Source: Anopheles merus | Taxonomy: Eukaryota; Arthropoda; Insecta; Diptera; Culicidae | NCBI RefSeq assembly: GCF_017562075.2 | Contig: NC_054082.1 | Location: forward strand, 28,402,231-28,466,230 | DNA length: 64,000 nt | Direction: 5' to 3' | In this document: positions 27,823 to 39,873 of the stretch, in pieces | Position numbering within the stretch: position 1 is the stretch's first letter | How the letters are laid out: each line of letters opens with the position of its first letter | The notes under the pieces: generated by a model | The model's input: the letters and a program-made list of their open reading frames with translations, nothing else | Told to the model about the DNA's origin: nothing | The model's database searches: none | Position numbers and translations under genes: made by a program

Positions 27823-27828
27823 TTTATA
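27823..27828 (-). promoter_or_regulatory. TATA box of the secreted-protein gene
   Basis: TTTATA on the plus strand, TATAAA on the gene strand (context GATATAAATGG). An initiator-like CACACAGTAG lies 30-38 bases downstream near 27790, giving a 5'UTR of about 105 bases. Confidence 0.65.
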
Positions 27829-27839
27829 TCGGAGAGGTG

Positions 27840-30800
27840 GCCGAAATGTCAACAGGATATAGACGCCTTATCTTTCACGGTGTACAATGCTAATCGTAGA
27901 GGAATTCGTAACACACACACACTGGCAGGGAGTATGATGTATCGAAACGGCAACCCTTAACAGCATTGTGTCGTACTGGGTTGGACATAGGTTTTTTTGA
28001 AGGGGGACTCCCAATAATTGACCCCTCAATAAGAGCCGTTCAAGGTTGGATTACTTGCACCGACTACATGGTATGTGAAATGTCCATTGCAATCGTATGA
28101 CTCACTGGCGTGTTGGTCGCTTTTTGGTTTTCGTCATCCTCTGCAACGGATGTGTTTGAATTGTTCAAGGTCCACAGGTGAGCATAGCCCATAGACATAG
28201 ACCGGAACCCCACCGATACCCCGATGTCATTAGTATTAGTACTTATTGATTGAATTTAAAATCTGCTGCTCTATTACCACTCTACTAGCCACTCATTGCC
28301 AGACCGGCGGGTCGGGGAGTCATGTTAAACGGTTGATTGATGAGTGGTGTCGTCCAGCATTAATGATCTAGATTAGTGCAACATGCACGACAGCCGGACG
28401 TAGAAATAGCTATAAGACCGCCACAAATACCTCACACTGACTCCCGTAGGATAGCGTTCTGCTGTAGGCATCGTTTCAATGTCAACGTGAAAAATGATGG
28501 ATATTGGAGTATTTGTGCTATTGACAAATTGAACCCATCGCGTACCGTATGATTACAGAGAGCTCTAGTTAAAGGTTGTCGGATCTTGTCCAGTTATTAT
28601 GGAGACAAACCTAATCGATATTGATGATCGAACGATGAAAACAAAAACATTATCGTTTTGTAAAGTTCCGCTTAGTCACCAGGAAGCTTTTTGATATTTT
28701 TAGATATTGGGGATTTAGTGATTTTCCTCCGACGCCCGAACGAGCTAGCATATTAAGAATTTGTATTTGAAATGCTTTTGCAAAAAGAAAATATTTTGAG
28801 AAGATATTACTCTCAAAACAAAGTTCAATCCCATTTCTATGGAACTGAACGATGATAATGGCGTTGAGATTAGAATTGGTGCTAAAATACGAATAACCTT
28901 CATTGAACTGTCTTTTCTAGTAAATATTTTACATCAAGCAGAGATTGCAGGTACAGAAATAGAATTTTGGGGCGAAGTATATCCTTAAATGCATAAAACG
29001 ATAGGTAATTGAACGTCCCCAATGAATTACCACAAATTCCAGATGGTTAACCTATTTACATATAATTTAATATCGTTACTCCATTTCTCAACGATCATTT
29101 GTGTGAAATTATCAGGGCAATAGTAGTAAAACTCGTTAAGAGCGTTCAATTTACAAGGATATGTATCCGCAGTGGCGTATTAACATGATTTGAGGTCCTG
29201 AGTGTTCACACGCATGTAAAGCCTTCTGAAGTGTCGAGCGAGAATTTATATCCGCGCGGCCGCTTTGTTTGCGTACCGCTTAAACCACCCCTGTGTATCC
29301 GTTGAGGAATTGAATGCTCTTTCATTTGTTGCAAAATAAAATTTTATTATTTAAATTAATGATTATACTTTTAGCACTTTTTTTTTAAGATACAGCAATA
29401 CAATCGAACGAATTTTGAATGCCTCAAATCTGACTTTCAGGCGAAAACCTCTCCGAATTGTAGCACAGGCATGAAATGTATTGCAGAATAAAGATGGGAA
29501 AAATGAACGTGTACTGCTGAGTTGGTTCAGTTTTTACCAGTGAATGTCCGAGATACGCAGTTCGTACGTTTATCTACGAATAGTGAAATTTTACCAGTCG
29601 TACAGAGGAGCTAGCGAAGGAATGATTTGAACCATTATCGGCCGTGCTTTAAAATGAATGAACATCCCAACTATAAATGGTAGCTGTGCTGACTTGAACA
29701 TGAATTGCTACATTGTAACCAAGTTCAAATCCCATATACGTTTGAATCGTAAAGATGAAGAGGAAGTAGTTATGTACACGGAGTTGAAGATGCTTTAATA
29801 CCTCACATATTTGCAATACAGATTGTACCGATCTGAGGAATGCAGCTTTATAAAACTTAACTCAATATGATTCTTTAAGTGACCTCATTAGCGCGCCATA
29901 GGTTGTTCTGGAATGGTTCTGTGGCAACTTCACCCAATTCTGCATTGCCTTATAGATGATTCACATCCTCAGTAATCGTTTTCGTATCGTGCTTGGCAGT
30001 TCAATCACAAAAAAACTCAACATGGAAAATGCGTTCAAACTAAAACACTTCTAACGCGTCTAACTCACACATACTACGTGAACCGATTTTACGCAATGAA
30101 CCAAGTGAAGCAACAAGAAGGAAAATTGTTCTACAGAGGAACAACACACAAAAGAAGAAGAAAAAAAAACAAATTGCTTTAACGATCGTTTTAGCCTCTG
30201 ACCTTAAACGATTACTTATGTGTGTGCCGTGTGTACCGGTGTGTAAAAGTTGAAGTTGCCTGACGGCGACGGCGGTGGCAGTGGTTTTCTCGAAATCGAT
30301 CCGAAACTTTGCAACCGAAAGGTCAACCCTACCGCCAGGGCGGATGCTTGCACCAAACACTACTGGCCCACTGTTGGCACTACGGCAAAACGGCTAGTAG
30401 TAGTAATGGTTGGTCGTAAGACGGTTCTTCCCATCCATTCCCCCTTTCTTGCGGGGCACAATGGCGCGATAATTATTGTCGATAAAAATCACCTACCCCC
30501 CCCCCCCTTTCCTTCTACCCTCTTCTGACTTGTTATAGGAACTATCCCCTCCCCCCACACACTCTCAATAATGGAAACCTTCTTGTCTTGCCCACGCACG
30601 GAAAGGTGTTTGAAAAAGTTCGAGAAAATACCCATTACCTTTACAAGGGGTTGAGAATAGTTAACGACGAAGGTACATATGGGTTCAAGTAGAAACAAAA
30701 GACTCGAATCCACAAATCCTTAAGGGGCTCGTTCGGATAAACATCATCACCCATTGTGGCGAGGCGATTGTACTGAAAATAAAATCTTTTTATAATGTGG

Positions 30801-30989
30801 AACAGCCAGAAACTATTCAACAATCATCAATTAGCAGCAGTTGGGTACAGTCCCATAAAGAAGATATCCCTATTAAAAAGTCATTGAGAACAGCCGAGAG
30901 CGACATTATGATTACACACCCTTAGAATTGCATAAAAAATTGATTCCACTTTTCATTCCGACCACATTTTGTTTCTTCTTCTTCCACAG
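27840..30989. other. AT-rich non-coding region
   Basis: No supported gene. AT-rich with many stops in all frames. A run of 13 C lies near 30496-30508. It would be part of intron 1 in the extended CDKL model. Confidence 0.6.
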
Positions 30990-31058
30990 CAATCTACCCT
31001 TCAGATGGACATCCGGCGAGTCGAAAGCGGAAGGAGTTATAAAAGCCATACAGGAAAG
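30990..31058 (+). CDS. Candidate internal exon of the CDKL gene
   Basis: 69 bases with an excellent pyrimidine tract and acceptor (CTTCTTCTTCCACAG) and an excellent donor (GAAAG then GTAAGAG). Entered in phase 2 it is open throughout and encodes SNLPFRWTSGESKAEG then VIKAIQER. Its exit phase matches the acceptor at 32173-32174 directly before the kinase start. It may be a coding extension or a 5' untranslated exon. Confidence 0.5.
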
Positions 31059-32193
31059 GTAAGAGACAAATGTCACGTTTGCGTTTTACGGTTGAGAGGG
31101 GCGGAAGATATTGGAAAAGGGTTGTTTCCTGGTAGTAACGAAACTACTCCATGACGACATAACCACAACGTTCGATTTGTTTCCGAAAGCCCGTTCTACA
31201 CGCTGTGTGAAGACGTTGTAACCGCCAAACAATGTTCAAACTAAGGTGCCGTGTCGCCGTAGGGCAGGAAGACGGTGAACACCATCATCGTGTGAAGCGG
31301 CCCAACGTCGCACAGAATATTGATTTTACTTGCAATCTTACCCACCCATCGCTACCATATAGTACGGGTGCGGTAGTCGTGCTTTCTCTCTGACCACTCC
31401 ACGACTACTAGGGTTCAGCATGTGCGCTAGTACACTTACCTCCGAGCGACCTGTCCAAGCTGGTTTGAATAATGTTCACGTGGAAGAGGGACAAGAGTCC
31501 CTGGTTTGTGAGAGTGCGCGTAGGTAATGCGCTTTCTGCTCGCTCCCTGACATTGAAGGGTCCAACGGCCCGGGTTGCTGGGACGGCCTCTACGCCCAAA
31601 ACCCAACCAAGGCTAGTTGAAGAACGTTTGCGTTTCGAATCGAAGGACTCGTGTGAAGGATTCCGCGGTCCGCAGCTGGTTTCTCTCGTGCTCACGCGGT
31701 GGAATTTTCCTGAATCCGAACAATCTTCCGTCCGTCGATCCGTGAGCACGACTGACCCCACGCTGTACAAAAAGGCTTTTCTGCTCTTCCCGCACAAAGA
31801 GCGCTGATTGATAGAAGGAAAGAGGGAGAGAAAGCTTCACTGGTCAGGCGATTTTCCCATTTAGCGATTCGGCACCGTCACTGGAGTCCACCCCAGCAAA
31901 CCCTCAGTGTCCAGTTACGGTGTGTTTGCGACTATGCGCGACCGCCAGTCAGTACACGCTGGAGAATGTTCCAGGGCACAACGCTAGGATTCGTTCGGTC
32001 GCGCACGGTCCTGCACAGTTTCCCCGAGCAAGTAGTGTCCGGACATTGCGGCTGTGCTGCGTCATCCCATCATCCGCGGGACGATTGGCCGGCACAGCGG
32101 CCGGCGGCTTACCCACCACTTACCGGCCCCCTCGCTTACGGCAGCATGTTCGTCCTGTCGACCCTGTTTTCCAGATCGCGCGGCAGCAGTAGG
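31059..32193 (+). other. Intron or promoter region upstream of the CDKL kinase exon
   Basis: Non-coding as read, apart from the codons at 32175-32193 if the acceptor at 32173-32174 (CCCTGTTTTCCAG) is used. The GC-rich stretch 31850-32170 may also be the promoter of a short transcript beginning at the ATG at 32194. Confidence 0.5.
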
Positions 32194-33598
32194 ATGGACC
32201 GGTACGAGAAGCTCAGCCGGCTCGGCGAAGGTTCGTACGGGGTGGTGTACAAGTGCCGGGACCGCGAGACGGGGTCGCTCGTCGCGGTCAAGCGCTTCGT
32301 CGAGTCGGAGGACGATCCAGCCATACGCAAGATCGCGCTGCGGGAGATACGCCTGCTGAAGAACCTGAAGCACCCGAACCTGGTCTGCCTGCTGGAGGTG
32401 TTCCGGCGGAAGCGTCGCCTTCATCTGGTGTTTGAGTTTTGCGAACACACCGTCCTGCACGAGCTGGAGCGACATCCGGAGGTAGGTGGAGCGGTGTAGT
32501 GCAACGTGAAATGTGTAGAGCGTACCTGCTCATGCGGATGTGTCGTCTTGCGTGCTTGCAGGGTTGTCCAGATAATCTAACCAAGCAGATCACGTACCAA
32601 ACCATCCAGGGTGTTGCCTACTGTCACAAGCAGGGTTGTCTGCACCGGGACATCAAGCCGGAAAACATTCTGCTTACGGCACAGGGGCAGGTGAAGCTGT
32701 GCGATTTCGGTTTCGCTCGGATGCTTAGTAAGTATTGGACGTAGTACACAGTGGATGTTCTGCTGGTAACTACAGTCTTCTCTCATATCATTCACTTGTT
32801 CTCTCGCTCTCTCTCTCTTTCTCTATCACATGCTGCTTGGGAAATTCATTGCCCAGGCCCTGGTGAAAATTATACAGACTATGTAGCAACGCGATGGTAC
32901 CGAGCGCCGGAACTGCTGGTCGGCGACACACAGTACGGTACGCCGGTGGACGTGTGGGCCATCGGGTGTGTGTTTGCCGAGCTGGTGCGCGGTGATGCCC
33001 TCTGGCCCGGCCGCAGCGACGTCGATCAGCTCTACCTGATACGGCGCACACTCGGCGATCTACTACCTCGGCATCTGGCCATCTTCAATCAGAACGAGTT
33101 CTTTAAGGTATGTCGGCAATGCGCCAATTTCGACAGCCTATTACATAGTACGCCTTTTTTTTGTTCGCTTCTGCAGGGTATAACGCTTCCCGTGCCACCG
33201 ACACTGGAAACGCTCGAAGCCAAGATGCCATCCCGTACCTTAGCCAATCCGTTGATGATGGATTTTCTTAAGGTAAGTCTTCTTTTACTTTAACGTTTTG
33301 CAGCACCCTAGGGACTGACGATTCATTTATTTGCGCCACCCAGAAATGCTTGGACAAGGATCCCGCCAAACGCTGGTCCTGCGAGCGGTTGGCTACGCAT
33401 CCGTACTTCGAAGACTACATCACCAAGCAGAAGGAGATCGAGCAGACGATTACGCTCGAGCAGAAGCAGACGGGCACGCGGGAACTAAAGCCGAAGACTT
33501 CGAACACCTCGCTACCGCAGCTACCCGGCACGCAGGAGTCGCGCGTCCCGCAGAAGAATCTGTTCCTGCGCTCCGACCACCACTTGCCAACCATCTAA
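32194..33598 (+). CDS. CDKL1: CDKL1/4-type cyclin-dependent kinase-like Ser/Thr kinase
   Basis: CMGC-group kinase; family members act in cilium-length control and signalling. Exons: 32194-32481, 32562-32727, 32857-33107, 33177-33272, 33344-33598; 351 residues against 357 in human CDKL1. Visible: glycine loop GEGSYGVV (11-18), catalytic Lys33, the family block ESEDDPAIRKIALREIRLL, HRDIKPEN from His124, DFG from Asp144, activation motif T158-D-Y160 (the MAPK-like TxY of CDKLs), then VATRWYRAPELLVGDTQYG and PVDVWAIGCVFAEL. The C-lobe ends with HPYFEDY, followed by a short basic/glutamine-rich tail and no long extension, so it is CDKL1/4-like and not CDKL5-like. All phases close. The ATG at 32194 fits the family start; an in-frame upstream extension through two more exons is possible. 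It converges on Hrd1. Confidence 0.95.
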
Positions 33599-33954
33599 AG
33601 CGAGGGGTGTGCGTTCAACCATGTGGGGGAAGGGTGGGTGGTGGTGAGGAAGTGTTTTTTTTCCTCTTTTTTGTACTGGAATTTCTTACCCGATTCAATG
33701 CAAACGCCAACTTGTTTGCCCAGCTGTGGTGACAAACATGTCGGGGGCTTCTTCACTTTACTATGTTGTGACCAGCGTAGAAGTTAACACCCTTTCATTC
33801 TTAGCAGCAACATGAAGCGTTTGCGTGTCAGTTATATCTTCGTTTTGTTATGCAGCTCACTCTTTTTTGTTTCTAACTAAACAGGTTCAGCCCAACATCT
33901 TGACAGAACTGAAAAAAAAAACAAAGCTAAATCTAATTAAAATTATATACATGA

Positions 33955-33960
33955 AATAAA
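33955..33960 (+). terminator. Poly(A) signal of the CDKL gene
   Basis: AATAAA about 357 bases after the CDKL stop codon, in an AT-rich context (ATGAAATAAACTG). Confidence 0.65.
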
Positions 33961-35157
33961 CTGTATCATCAATATTTGAATGAAACTATAACAAAGCGGC
34001 GATTCATTTAAATCATTTAGAAAACATCCGAGAATGGAATCACTTCTTCTCCAAATATGAGCCAACGGTTGGTTTTGTCGATTTCTTTCCTCTTCGCATG
34101 TCCTGCTACTATGTGTCAAAGTGTGGCAAGGCTCTTTTTTCTTAATTTTTGTATTGATTTGCCTTTATTATTTTTTAAAGTTCATATTACAATATGATAG
34201 CATTATTTACATTACATTTATTTCGCTTGCGCACACGAGCGCGCACAGAAAACACCTTTAATAATCCGACTATTTCCTTCGTTCGTTCAGCATTTCGCAT
34301 GTCCAATCACGGTTCGGAACGTCCTCAACGATCCTGAGAGCTGGAGCATCTTCATATCACGCACTCACGCACCTATCTAGCTGAACAACCAGTTGCGGTC
34401 GCGCTCGTACAAAAACAATAGCGAATATCTAAAGTCGATAGTTTCCCTACCAAGCGGTTCGATTTTATACATCTTTTTTATTTATTTTTACTCTTTTTTT
34501 ACCATAATCACTTTTGTTGCGCTACCTTTCCCCGGCATTGCACGCACACATACACACCCCGCAAGTACTGCTTTCCGACTGCTCTGTGTGTAGTTTGCAT
34601 TCTTACAGTCATATTTTAATTTCCGTTCATACTTGAACTTACCCTCCTTACATGTCCGAACAGTTCTGATTATGTGACTGCGTGTGTGTGTGTGTGTATG
34701 TGTGCGTGTGACCATTGCACCGAAAATGGGAAAAAATACAAGAAAAATATCCACCACTCCGTGTGCATCGGGGCGCGTTCCACCTGCACACCACACAACC
34801 AGATTCCCATAATCTTTTTTTCTTCAATTACAATACGCATTCGACTTTTATTTGGTCTTTCGGTAGAAGGTCCTAGCGAGGGAAAGGGAGCGGGAATGCA
34901 AATAAAAAAAAACAAAACAAAACAAAAACAAAACTACCATCCTATTACGAAAACTGTTTGGCTGCGCGGCAAGTCTAACACCAAACGGAAGCAACGTTTA
35001 ACAAAATGCAGCAGTTTTTAAAGACACGTTAAAACAACACCACACTTGCACACAATGTAACTTAATAAACAATGGAAAGTAACTGACAAAAGCAATAGGG
35101 AGTGTAATAGGCTAAGCGATCGCAGCTAAGCTTACGGGAGGAATAAGAATGCATACA

Positions 35158-35163
35158 TTTATT
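35158..35163 (-). terminator. Candidate poly(A) signal of the Hrd1 gene
   Basis: AATAAA on the minus strand, about 430 bases past the stop. Other minus-strand signals at 34217 and 34164 would give a longer 3'UTR that nearly meets the CDKL end. Confidence 0.4.
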
Positions 35164-35590
35164 ATGGTTAAAAAGTCGAATATCCTGCCTAGGCTCCGTG
35201 CACCAGGCATGCGGAGGAAAGACTGTAAATAGGACAGGGACATATACTTTGACTCATGTCTATCTCTCTGGACTCTAATGGAAAGCAACCGAACACGGGG
35301 CGCGCGCTAATTAGCTCGAAACTGCAAGCGTACTGCATCAATGTGAGCGTATGTGTGTGTGTATGTGTGCTGGTGAATGTGGTCCTTACATCGCATGTTT
35401 TGTATTGCCTTCCGTGGGTTGTCTGTTCCGCGACTCTGTCCGCCCTATTTGCATTGCGTCCATGTCTCGTTATCGTGCTGGCATTGGAAGACGATCCAGC
35501 CGGTTCGGTTGGTTGAATATCTCCCCGCAAAACAGAATGTAGAGAAGATACTACACTGTACTACTCACCTGCAGAATCGATCTAGTGTTT

Positions 35591-38076
35591 CTACTGCTGC
35601 TGCTGCTGCTGCTGACTGGCCGCCGGTTCCGTTGTGCTTGTGGTGGCAAACTTTTCTAACCGTCGCCGGCGTAACTCGTTCATGGCCGCACTTTCCGGTC
35701 GTTTCAGTGTGCCCTCGCCTCCGTTGACCTCCGACGATGATTTGGACGAACCGGGGGACGCACTGTTGTCGCCCGCCGCAATCTCGTCCAGCTGATCGGG
35801 TGTGATGAGAAAAGCCTTACTGTTGCTAGGCAGCGGTTCCTTTTTCAGCTTCACCGCGAAATCCTCCTCGTCGCTGCTGATCGGGCCGAGATCTTCCAGC
35901 TTCGGTTGACTCAGTGCCGTGCTGGAATCGGCGGCCTTGCCGGAGGTACCGCTGCCGCCACTTACTCTACTGCTATCACTATCACTAACCTTACTACTGC
36001 TGCTTGGCTTATTACTGCTGCTACCGCTGCCGCTGCTCTCTGGAGCAACGGTTGCTGTGATTGATGCATTACTGGTACCGCTCGTACTCGCAGCTGCTGT
36101 AGCTGCTCCGGCCGCATCAGTTTCACCCGTGCCGGTGGGTTTCGTAGCGGCCGGATTGACCAATGGTAGAATTGGTGGCATTTGAGCTGGCGGCTGCTGT
36201 TGCAGATGGGCCACCGCTTCCGGCGGCAACCGGGCCGTTATGGCCGCGTACTGGTTCATCAGCGCAACGGATGCATCGAGCAGGGTGCGTATGTTTTGCA
36301 GATGCTTGATGCGCTCTTCCACATGGCGCCGCTCGCTGCCCTCCATTGCGCGCACCTCCTCGTCGGACAGTGTGTCCAGCGATGGCGGTACCGGCGGCAA
36401 AGGCATCGTGTACGACGGCATGCCCACGAACGGGAACGGTGGAAGAACCATGGGTGCGGGCGGAAACAGGGGCATTGCGTTCGTGCCCGTCGCCGTCAGA
36501 CCTGCGGGAAATGAAAGCAAAAAAGCAAAAGTAGTAAATAAAAAAGTTAATTTCCTCTCCCCAATGCGACTTACCGTTCGGCAATGTAGCTCCAGCGGCA
36601 ACCGCTCCAACGCCACCAGCAACACCGGCAGTACCGGCCACACTTCCGGGAACGACCGTTGGCCTGCTGGCATCGTTACCAGTGGCCCCACCGGCACCAT
36701 TGTTGGCATCGTTCGCGTTGTTGTTTGGCGCTGGATTCACGGCTGCAGTGGCGGCCGTAATCGGGGTGCGTAGAATGTTTAACCGGCAGGTGGGGCAGGT
36801 TTGCTGCCGTTGGAACCAGGAGCGCAGACAGGCGGTGTGGAATATGTGACCGCAGGGCAGCTTCTTCGAGTTGCTCACCATGTCCTCGCGGCAGATGATG
36901 CAGATGTTGTCCGACATCTGTAGCTCCTCGGGCGTTGCGTCCGGGTAGAGCGTGTTCATGTTACGGATAGCACGCCGCGAAAGAATTACGTCGTTAAGCG
37001 CCTTCTTGAAGTTTCTGTGTGTGTATATGTTTGTGTGCGCGCGTATGTGTGTGTATGGTAAGAGGAGAAGATCATGAGCAAGGGTGCATTTTTTGATAAG
37101 ATAAGTTCTGGACGGTTAGCATGATGATGCCATTACTTACCGCATCGTGTAGTACATCGGGCGGAAGGCAAACATGGGCAGGGTGAATATTTTAACCATC
37201 AAAATAACAAACACCACGTACAGTACGACGCGCGTAAAGCCAATGATCAGCTCGGTGTACAGCAGAAATACGGCCTTGTTCTCCCACGGCGTGTCTGAGC
37301 GCAGCTCGGCTGCGTGGAAGATGTACTTAATGGCCGTGTTAATGACCATCGTCATTAGGATCGCATACTCGAACCCAAACACGAGCTGCACCGTGACGCC
37401 TTTCGCGATGGTCGACTGGTATGCGTACGAAATGAGCTCGTAATCGAACAGCCCCAAACAGAGCAGCAGTCCGGCCACGCGGACGTGGAACAACCATCCA
37501 ATCACGGGACTGCGCTCCATCTGAAAGTGGTTGAACAGATTGAAATGTGGGAGGACATTAGTTACATTGCAACGTTCGCTTGTTTTTTTTTTCTCCCCTA
37601 CTCACATAATCGACACGATCCTCTGCCAGCCAATGGAAGGACTTTAGAAACAGCAGCACGGTAAACAGTGCCACAAATTTGGGATTAAAGTCGTCCCGAA
37701 AGACGGTAAACGCTAGACAGGTTTCGGTCAGCGCGTACCAGAATCGCTCCATCAGATGCTCGAACTCGGCCGCTCGTAGCGTGCCGAGAAAGATTTTCTT
37801 CATCAGCTTGCCCAACATCAGCACCAGCACGAGCGACTGAATGTAGATGACCTATGAAAAAAAAAAGAATCGATGTTACACCAAACTACAACAAAAAAGC
37901 CCAACTCGCGGCAGTCGAGGTCATGTCGTGCGACGGTGAAAACTTACGGCCATGCTCGGGTTCGACTTGGTGATGTACACGACGGACGGGTAGAACTGTT
38001 TCTTCTGATAGTACGCGTTGCCAATCACCAGCCCGGTCAGCAGCATGCTGAACACGGACAGCCCGAGCGTACGCAT
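35591..38076 (-). CDS. sip3 (Hrd1/SYVN1): Hrd1 / synoviolin ER-associated degradation E3 ubiquitin ligase
   Basis: Multi-pass ER membrane RING ligase that forms the retrotranslocation channel and ubiquitinates misfolded ER proteins. Exons on the minus strand: 37948-38076, 37606-37851, 37141-37520, 36575-37014, 35591-36501; 701 residues versus about 617 in human. The N-terminal half is hydrophobic with several membrane spans and strong family blocks (AYYQKKQFYPSVVYITKS, ETCLAFTVFRDDF, LVFGFEYAILMTMV). RING-H2: C290-x2-C293-x12-C306-x-H308-x2-H311-x2-C314-x10-C325-x2-C328, followed at once by RLNILRTP. The C-terminal half is disordered: Asn/Ala/Gly-rich, then Pro-rich, Ser-rich, ending in a poly-Gln tract just before the stop. 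The start at 38076 fits the family; in-frame ATGs further upstream (to about 38232) would add a non-conserved leader. All phases close. Confidence 0.96.
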
Positions 38077-39040
38077 CTTGACGCAGTTTTCAGCCAGCTG
38101 GCTGATGGTTTCGAAGAATATGTTAATCGTGTCTACCTCGGGGACCTCCGGACCTTCCGGTGGAACGCAGTCGTCGCGCGAAGCTTCCCGGCAGGCACCC
38201 ACGAACGGGGAACGGAGGAACGCTTTTACCACCGCTGCACCAGCACCTGTTGTAAGCCGAAGCTCGTCCGCGAGAAAACTTCTTCACCTCTCCGCCCAGT
38301 GCACCGTGTTTCATTCGTTTTCGTTCCGTCGACTCTTCCGGTGCCAAAGTTTGCTCCCATCAAACTGGTCCGACCAGTGCGCGGCACCCACGTACGACTG
38401 TTTACCAAAATGGGAGGGGTGGATGCGGGGGACGGCAAAAGGGGTGCGTTGTGGACCTTGCGAAAAGCTGTAATTCTTGCGTTCTTTACTACACTTTTAA
38501 AGTACACGTAAACACCACTATTTTCCGAAGACCTGTCACAAACGCAACATCGCTGATTGCAACATATGTCAAAACTTCGGCCAAGGTTTCCACGCCAAGG
38601 TGGGTCTCTATTTTTCACCAGCGGAGCACAGTGGGTCAATTGTTATTTTATGTTTGAAATATTATTCCCAGAGCAACTAAACGCGTGATAAGAAAAAGAG
38701 TTAACAGGAGAAAAGGACAAAAAGCTGATACATCAATCGCTCGGTAGAAAATACGTAAAACCAGACAATTTGACACTTTCACAGTGAGCTGTCGAATACA
38801 AATTGAACAGCACTGTAGTTCGCAAAAGCACCGTTGCCAAAACAATGCAATTCTGTCACTGCCAGCCGGCTTAAAATTGTCCAGCAGCATAGAAAATTGA
38901 TAGCGCTGTTATCTAGGAGCGTTCCTCAAGCATCCCAATATAGCGACAAGTGGACAATACACTGTCTCTATTGCTATCGGAACACAGCGATCACAGGGTC
39001 ACGAGTTTTGTTCAGAGCACTGGTATAATAGCCGTTCATC
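38077..39040. promoter_or_regulatory. Head-to-head promoter region of Hrd1 and TXNDC17
   Basis: 964 bases separate the divergent start codons. Both promoters and 5'UTRs must lie here. No TATA box was clearly identified and no other coding exon was seen. Confidence 0.6.
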
Positions 39041-39579
39041 ATGGTGCATAAACATCATGTCGCCGGATACGATGCATTCGTTGCATTCATGAAAGACTTC
39101 AACGGAAACGGCGGTGCGATCAATATTCTCTTCACCGGCGCAAAGCTCGAGAATGGCTTGAGCTGGTGTGGCGACTGTGTCGATGGTAATGGCAGGAATG
39201 TGCAGATACAGTACGCGAACGGATAAATTAATCAACTTGTTTCTTCCCCTTTTCTCCAACAGCGGCACCATTTATTGAGAAAGCGATCGAAACGAACGCT
39301 CCGGAGAATTCGCATTTCATCTACGTCGATGTGGGCGATCGTCCAACGTGAGTATTGGAGCCGGGTTTTTTCTCACAACCTCATTGTCATGCTGATCGTT
39401 CGACTTTCCTTTTCCTGCACCGTAGCTGGAAGGATATGAACAATCCTTTCCGCAAGGACACCAACACGCATCTGTCCGTCATTCCGACCATGATCCGGTG
39501 GAAGCAGCCGCAGCGCCTCGAAGGCGAACAGTGCGGCAAGGCCGATCTGCTGGAACTGTTCTTTTCGGAAGACGACTAA
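39041..39579 (+). CDS. TXNDC17: TXNDC17 / TRP14-type thioredoxin-like protein
   Basis: Small cytosolic thioredoxin-fold oxidoreductase; the family reduces small disulfides such as cystine and takes part in signalling. Exons: 39041-39185, 39263-39347, 39426-39579; 127 residues versus 123 in human. Visible: active site W42-C-G-D-C46 (most family members have WCPDC), FIYVDVGDRPTWKDMNNPFR matching the family's WKDPNNDFR region, and a cis-Pro loop SVIPTMIRW. The C-terminus ends LLELFFSEDD, like the human LVEMLFSED. Phases 1 and 2 at the junctions both close. It is divergent from Hrd1 and convergent with the RhoGAP gene. The Pro-to-Gly change in the active site is unusual for the family. Confidence 0.94.
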
Positions 39580-39658
39580 AGCGATATCGAGAAAAGGGAA
39601 TGACGATCGATGTGGATTCTCTCTCTCTCTCGTGTTAAAATATGTATATTTTGTTCGC

Positions 39659-39664
39659 AATAAA
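39659..39664 (+). terminator. Poly(A) signal of TXNDC17
   Basis: AATAAA 80 bases past the stop codon. It lies only 210 bases from the facing RhoGAP stop codon, so the two 3'UTRs are likely adjacent or overlapping. Confidence 0.75.
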
Positions 39665-39873
39665 ATCGCACTCTTTTTACAGGGTTCGGCAAATTTTGTC
39701 GTGACTGTTTCCGAATTGTCCATGTGCGCGTTGTGTGTGTACGGGTGGTGCGCGCAAATACTTTGAACCCTTTTTTAAAACTCGCTAACTAATACATGAA
39801 ATTAAAATGACGCTGGCACTAATAGAACGATGTTTTTTTTTAACCTGGTACGGTGTGACACCCTGCCTTCCCC

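Larger units (their letters stand above)
33599..35590. other. Facing 3'UTRs of CDKL and Hrd1
   Basis: No coding exon. The CDKL 3'UTR probably ends soon after the AATAAA at 33955. Hrd1's 3'UTR enters from the right, with candidate signals at 35158, 34217 and 34164. A TG-repeat patch lies near 34681-34699. Confidence 0.65.

Noticed and set aside
31408..31807. Overlapping 111- to 129-codon open frames on both strands
   Set aside because: No homology recognised, no splice signals that join them to a gene, and both strands are open to a similar extent.
38077..38232. 52-residue upstream extension of Hrd1
   Set aside because: The family starts at the first membrane segment, which begins at the ATG at 38076; the upstream residues (MVKAFLRSPFVGAC...) show no family similarity.
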